Below, in pieces: positions 60,358 through 64,000 of a stretch of 64,000 bases of DNA; the first letter of the stretch is position 1, and every line of letters starts with the position of its first letter. The stretch is from CALMEC01 sp963765105 (lineage in GTDB: Bacteria > Actinomycetota > Thermoleophilia > Miltoncostaeales > Miltoncostaeaceae), in the NCBI GenBank assembly GCA_963765105.1, contig CAVXUW010000004.1, forward strand, positions 124,001 through 188,000, written 5' to 3'. The notes beneath the pieces were generated by a model. That model did not search any database. It worked only from the letters and a program-made list of their open reading frames with translations, and was not told the origin of the DNA. Both the position numbers and the translations under genes were made by a program.

Positions 60358-61444
60358 CTAGTGGTCTGCCACAGAATTGGCTTTGCTAGTGCGTCGGGCG
60401 GTGCGGGCGCGTTCGATTTTGTTGAGGATGTCTTCTGCGCGTGCGGTCCAGGTGAACGGTGTCGGGGTGGTGTTCCACGCCTCGGTCCAGAGTCGGATGG
60501 CGTCGGAGAGGTGTTCGAGGCTGATGAAGCTGCCGCGACGTAGGCGCCGTTCGGTGAGTTGACGGAACCACCCTTCGATGAGGGTGAGCCAGCTGGAGCT
60601 GGTCGGTGTGAAGTGCAGATGCCAACGGTCTTGGCGGGGGCGCGCCAACCAGTCGCGCACCTCGGGGACTTTGTGTGCTGAGACGTTGTCCAACACGACG
60701 TGAATCGCGAGGTTACGGGCAACGTCGCGGTCGATCTTTTTGAAAAACGCGAGGACGTCGGCTGCGGTGTTGCAGTCGCGCAGCTCTGTGGTGACTTCAC
60801 CGGTTGCGAGGTTCATCGCGGCGAACAGGTCGAGGATGCCGTTTCGTTTGTCGTCGTGGGTCATCCTCTGGGCCCCGCCGCGGGTGAGAGGCAAGGACGG
60901 TTCGGTGCGGTCGAGTGCCTGCACCTGCATCTTTTCGTCGAACGCGAATACCGCCGCCCGCTCCGACGGATTGAGGTAGACCCCCACCACGTCGAAGAGC
61001 CTCTCAACGAACAACGAGTCGTTCAAAAACTTGAACGTGTCGATACGCCACGGGGGCAGGCCGTCGGCGCGCCACACCCGCCTGACCGTCTCATGACTGA
61101 CCCCCAACTCGGCCGCGAGGGCCCTGGTCGACCAGTGTGACTCACCACCCGGCGGGCGGCTCATGCACGTCACCTCAACGATCCGCTCCCCAAGATCAGG
61201 ATCCAACGACACCCGCCGACCCCTGCCCGGCGCAACCCGACCGACACACCCCCACACCCTCCCCGCCAAAGCGCCCCCGCCACGAACGGACAGTGACCAC
61301 ACTCACCCCCACCCCACACGCGATCTCGTGATTAGCCACACCCTCAGCGGCGAACAACAGCGCCTGCGCATTACAGACCTCACGGCGCAGCCTGGCAGTC
61401 GACCGGGCGATCTCCTCCAACACGCCGCACTGCTCAAGGGTCAT
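60358..61444 (-). CDS. IS630 family transposase, split by a +1 shift
   Basis: The helix-turn-helix part (LRREVCNAQALLFAAEG, HEIACGVGVSVVTVRSW) lies in one frame from ATG 61444 (or 61474). The rest follows in the next frame, from about 61300 on: GRRVSLDPDLGERIVEVT, ALAAELGVSHETVRRVWRADG. The DDE catalytic part is VFAFDEKMQVQALDRTEP, IHVVLDNVSAHKVPEVRDWL and SSSWLTLIEGWFRQL. The switch lies somewhere in 61200-61300 and equals one extra base. The stop TAG takes its TA from the target site and its G from flanking DNA. Either programmed frameshifting or a defect. Confidence 0.85.
60361..60381. repeat. left terminal inverted repeat of the IS630 element
   Basis: GTGGTCTGCCACAGAATTGG begins just inside the TA duplication. 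It matches the right end in about 14 of 21 positions, including GTGGT, TG, CAC, AA and TG. Confidence 0.65.
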
Positions 61445-61491
61445 CTCAAGCGATGAGGCAGTGCAAGTAGACACACCCCCACACCAGAAAA

Positions 61492-61512
61492 CTCATTTAC
61501 GTGACACACCAC
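61492..61512. repeat. right terminal inverted repeat of the IS630 element
   Basis: Read inward from 61512 on the minus strand it is GTGGTGTGTCACGTAAATGA, the partner of the left end, next to TA at 61513-61514. Confidence 0.65.
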
Positions 61513-61514
61513 TA

Positions 61515-61917
61515 AGTACAGAAAACCCGTCCCGCCGTGGTCTGCAGCTGAACATCGCCCGCCGCCGTCTCCTGGTGGAGACTGTGATTCGCGGTCGTGC
61601 GTCGTGCGGTCATCCATACGAACCATGCGGCTGGCCGTGGAAGCAGCAGGAAGTGAGCAAGGTGAGGGCCGAGCACACTCACCCTAACTCGTGATGGTTA
61701 GCCGCGCGAGCGGCCCTCCGGCTGCCTCTCGCAGCCCGAGCGTGATCTCATGGCAGACATCGCACACGACGTGCCCAACCACGGGACTCGTCGAGCTCTA
61801 CCGAGTCGCCCGTCGCCACTGCCACTGCCCATGACCGAAAGTCCAGAACTCGCGGCCGAAAGTCCAGTTCCCGCCGCCTTTTTGCCGCACAATGCGACCG
61901 TTGATTACACGACAGAA
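61515..61917. other. gene-free stretch with two adjacent hairpins
   Basis: About 400 bases hold no supportable gene; plus-strand frames here lack ribosome sites and family features. Two perfect hairpins stand side by side: GCCGC-GCGA-GCGGC at 61701-61714 and GGCTGC-CTCTC-GCAGCC at 61720-61736. They lie downstream of the small membrane gene on the minus strand and could end its transcript. Confidence 0.4.
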
Positions 61918-62136
61918 CTAGGAGCGGTCCTGCCGGACCCTCTGGATCTCTTCGTCGAAGACTTTCTCCTCACGCTGGGCGGCGCGCCGGCCGGCAGCAA
62001 AGGCGTCATCCAGGTCATCCCAGAGAGCGGAAACTTCCTTGGGAAGGCGTGAGGGCCACTCCCGGGGGTCCTTTGCTCCGCGAGACCAGAGCCATGCCCC
62101 CAGGAGGGCAACGATTCCGAGAACGAGTTTCTTCAT
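61918..62136 (-). CDS. small membrane-anchored protein of unknown function
   Basis: The 72-residue protein starts MKKLVLGIVALLGAWLWSRG, one short membrane helix. A charged helical tail follows (EVSALWDDLDDAFAAGRRAA, QREEKVFDEEIQRVRQDR). Its ATG overlaps by four bases the stop of the DUF948-like gene. Pairs of a DUF948-like protein and a short YtxH-like helix protein are seen between mnmA/cysteine desulfurase and alaS in Gram-positive type genomes. The function is unknown. Confidence 0.72.
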   Translation of the reverse strand: MKKLVLGIVALLGAWLWSRGAKDPREWPSRLPKEVSALWDDLDDAFAAGRRAAQREEKVFDEEIQRVRQDRS

Positions 62137-62912
62137 GAGCGATTCTTTGGAAGTGCCCAGTCAATCTGGGATTGGCTCGGGCCGCGACGGGCTGTGCTCT
62201 CACCGGAGGTCATCGTCGCATCGGGCGCTGCGGACGAGCCATTTCGGATCTGTTCCACGCGGGCGGCCGCCGAGCGCAGTCCCTCTTTGGCGCCCGCGAG
62301 TGCCCCTTCAACAACTCCACGAGAGGCGTCTGGGGCATCTCGCGCCGCCTCGCGCGCGGCGTCGACGCGTTCCGCAACCGCTCGAATGGCGTCTTTCGCG
62401 CCGGCGAGCGCGCCATCCACCGGGCCATCACCGGCACCAGCCGGTGTTTTGGCCGCAGGCTCTGGCGTTGCGGCAAAGCTCGCGACGGGTTCCGCCACGG
62501 CAGGCGACGCCGCGGCCACAGTCTCCTCGGCTTCGTTGACGCCCGCGGCACGGCGGGCGCGGAAGGTCGCCATCGCCTCCTTTGCCGCGGCGGCGAAGCC
62601 GGAGGCTTTCTTTACTGGTGAGGTCACCGCGTGGGATAAGGACGTAACGGTTTTTTCCGCACCTTTGGTGGCGTTGACGGCGCTTACCATGATCTCGTCC
62701 ACCCGCGCAAGCTCGAGGTTGATGCCGTCGACGGTGCCTTGGGCCCGGTTCAGGATCGGTACGACCTCGTCAGTGACGCGAACCACCGAGAGCGACATCC
62801 GTCCCAGCATGCCCCCGAGCCGGAAGCACACGTACGCGATGCCGATACCGACAACCACAAGGAAGAACGCGAGCGCGCCGCGAAGGACGTCAGCCCAATC
62901 GATGCTTCCCAC
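62133..62912 (-). CDS. DUF948-like membrane protein with long Ala/Glu-rich tail
   Basis: GTG 62912 (eight bases after GAAGG) gives 259 residues; GTG 62921 is an alternative. The first helix is LRGALAFFLVVVGIGIAYVCF. DUF948-like sequence follows: SVVRVTDEVVPILNRAQGTVDGINLELARVDEI is typical in its heptad pattern. The remainder is Ala-rich with two similar segments, GALAGAKDAIRAVAERVDAA and GALAGAKEGLRSAAARVEQI, an internal repeat. The start overlaps the end of mnmA. Cell-envelope role presumed. Confidence 0.78.
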   Translation of the reverse strand: MGSIDWADVLRGALAFFLVVVGIGIAYVCFRLGGMLGRMSLSVVRVTDEVVPILNRAQGTVDGINLELARVDEIMVSAVNATKGAEKTVTSLSHAVTSPVKKASGFAAAAKEAMATFRARRAAGVNEAEETVAAASPAVAEPVASFAATPEPAAKTPAGAGDGPVDGALAGAKDAIRAVAERVDAAREAARDAPDASRGVVEGALAGAKEGLRSAAARVEQIRNGSSAAPDATMTSGESTARRGPSQSQIDWALPKNRS

Positions 62913-63975
62913 CTGATTCACCTTCCCCGATAGTTCCTGCTGCGACGAGTTTTCCGTCCCGGTACAGCACAGCGATCTGTCCCGGAGCGACCCCATCCGC
63001 TGGGGCATCCAACCGTATCGCCAGTCCGTCGGCGGTGGGCTCGGCATGCCCACGGAGGGCCCTGCCACGGTATCGCACCCGCACGTCCAGCGGCGACCCG
63101 CCCACGGTGTCATTGACCGTGACCGAATGCAGGTGAATCACGCTCTCAGCGAGGGATTCACGCGGGCCGACGGTGACGGTGTTCGTTACGGCGTCGGTGC
63201 GAAGGACATACAGCGGGTGTGCGGAGGCGATGCCCAGGCCACGCCGCTGCCCCACCGTGTAGCGCCAGTAGCCGTCGTGGTGACCGACCACCCGTCCCTC
63301 CTCGTCGACCACATCACCCGTGGTGCGCGGAACCCCGGCGCGCTCGAGAAACGGAACGTATCCGCCGACCCCCACAAAGCAGACCTCCTGGCTTTCCACC
63401 GCGTCGGCGGCAGGAAGGGCCGTCGCGGCCGCCAGCTCACGCACCTCGGCCTTCGTGAGCTCACCAAGGGGAAACTCCAGCCGGCGGATGGTCTGCCGGT
63501 CGAGCCGGGCAAGCATGTAGCTCTGATCCTTGTCGATGTCGACGGCCCGGGCGATGGCGTCGCCTTCGACGCGCGCGTAGTGGCCTGTGGCCATGCGCCG
63601 GGCGCCAAGGAGCGCCGCAGCCTGGGACAACACACGAAAACGAACCGTGCCGTTGCATGTCACGCACGGGTTGGGGGTCTGACCGTCGCGGTAGCCGGCG
63701 ATGAACGATTCCACCACTCCCCGGCGAAATGCCTCGACGGCGTCGATCGTGAGGTGTGGGATGCCCAGAAGATGCGCGGTGCGTCGCGCCATCTGAACCG
63801 TTTCGGGCGAGCAGCACGAACGCTCGGCCGCGGCCGCGCCCGGGTCGTGCCACAAACGCATGGTCACCCCGACCACGTCGTAGCCCGCGTCGCGCAGGCG
63901 CAACGCGGCCACGGCGCTGTCCACCCCGCCGCTCATGGCGACAGCGACGCGGCGGCCCGCACGCGGCAACCCCAC
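62890..63975 (-). CDS. mnmA: tRNA-specific 2-thiouridylase MnmA
   Basis: MnmA thiolates U34 of tRNA-Lys, -Glu and -Gln. The 361-residue protein has the PP-loop VAVAMSGGVDSAVAALRL, the first cysteine in NPCVTCNGTVRF, MATGHYARV, KDQSYMLARLD, and the second catalytic cysteine in SQEVCFVGVGGYVPFL. The GTG at 63975 fits the family start (RVAVAMSGG). The remaining 25 bases to the window edge are too short to judge. Confidence 0.96.
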   Translation of the reverse strand: MGLPRAGRRVAVAMSGGVDSAVAALRLRDAGYDVVGVTMRLWHDPGAAAAERSCCSPETVQMARRTAHLLGIPHLTIDAVEAFRRGVVESFIAGYRDGQTPNPCVTCNGTVRFRVLSQAAALLGARRMATGHYARVEGDAIARAVDIDKDQSYMLARLDRQTIRRLEFPLGELTKAEVRELAAATALPAADAVESQEVCFVGVGGYVPFLERAGVPRTTGDVVDEEGRVVGHHDGYWRYTVGQRRGLGIASAHPLYVLRTDAVTNTVTVGPRESLAESVIHLHSVTVNDTVGGSPLDVRVRYRGRALRGHAEPTADGLAIRLDAPADGVAPGQIAVLYRDGKLVAAGTIGEGESGGKHRLG

Positions 63976-64000
63976 GTCGCTGAGACGGTCGGAGTACCAG

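Larger units (their letters stand above)
60361..61512 (-). mobile_element. IS630 family insertion sequence
   Basis: The element is 1,152 bases, flanked on both sides by TA (60359-60360 and 61513-61514), the expected target duplication of IS630/Tc1 elements. Its ends are imperfect inverted repeats starting GTGGT. It carries one transposase gene. It inserted between the YCII-like gene and a small envelope gene and breaks no recognisable gene. Confidence 0.82.

Noticed and set aside
61750..62052. 100-residue plus-strand ORF
   Set aside because: It overlaps the small membrane gene on the minus strand, which has a coupled start and sensible helices; the plus frame has neither.
1..64000. tRNA, rRNA and CRISPR arrays
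   Set aside because: Reading both strands by eye I found no cloverleaf with CCA-type end, no rRNA and no regularly spaced repeats; a tRNA or CRISPR search program would settle it.

Overview
The window is high-GC bacterial DNA with tightly packed, often ATGA-overlapping genes. It is most likely from a deep-branching actinobacterium, possibly Thermoleophilia; this is inferred from gene order and protein style, not from a marker search. Supporting points are the alaS-ruvX-mltG-aroE and aroC-aroK-aroB-aroQ-pepP-efp-nusB order and the tlyA-nadK-recN block seen in Actinobacteria. A type IV pilus machine without a secretin and EF-P with a KPGKGGAF loop also fit. The two-subunit glycyl-tRNA synthetase is less usual for that phylum.

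Layout. 1-2.4 kb: glyS (partial), glyQ (frameshifted), recO and a divergent glutaredoxin. 2.4-8.7 kb: a complete peptide ABC importer. 8.7-21.1 kb: P1 peptidase, mutM, pyrimidine phosphorylase, a secreted PDZ-TPR protein, a DUF429-like protein, a RodZ-like protein, pyrG, an M20 peptidase, an FG-GAP surface protein, and an LMW-phosphatase plus fructosamine-kinase pair. 21-24.5 kb: recN, nadK, tlyA. 24.6-35.1 kb: a secreted subtilase, then xseB-nusB-accC-[pseudo-carboxyltransferase/BCCP fusion]-efp-pepP-aroQBKC. 35.2-56.0 kb: a motility and surface-sensing island. 56.0-64 kb: mltG, ruvX, alaS, a YCII-like protein, an IS630 element, two small envelope genes and mnmA.

The island is the most interesting part. 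It sits between aroC and aroE/mltG. It holds pilD-pilM-pilN-pilO-pilP, two pilins, pilC-pilT-pilB, a chemosensory set in the order of the Wsp system (CheW, CheR-TPR, CheW, CheA-REC, CheB), a very acidic 566-residue membrane protein, and a REC-GGDEF protein. No chemoreceptor is present. At least seven, probably eight, of its transcription starts carry a sigma-28 (FliA/WhiG) type promoter, TAAR-like box, 11-12 bases after the 8-base -35 block, then GCCGATNN. The spacing is nearly constant, which points to one regulon. Pilin genes have their own promoter, a 5' leader hairpin and a GC-rich downstream hairpin.

Several genes (glyQ, pilN, pilP-like, the IS630 transposase) carry apparent frameshifts that are all of the one-extra-base type. 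These may be sequencing or assembly errors rather than biology, and should be checked on reads before any of these genes is called broken.
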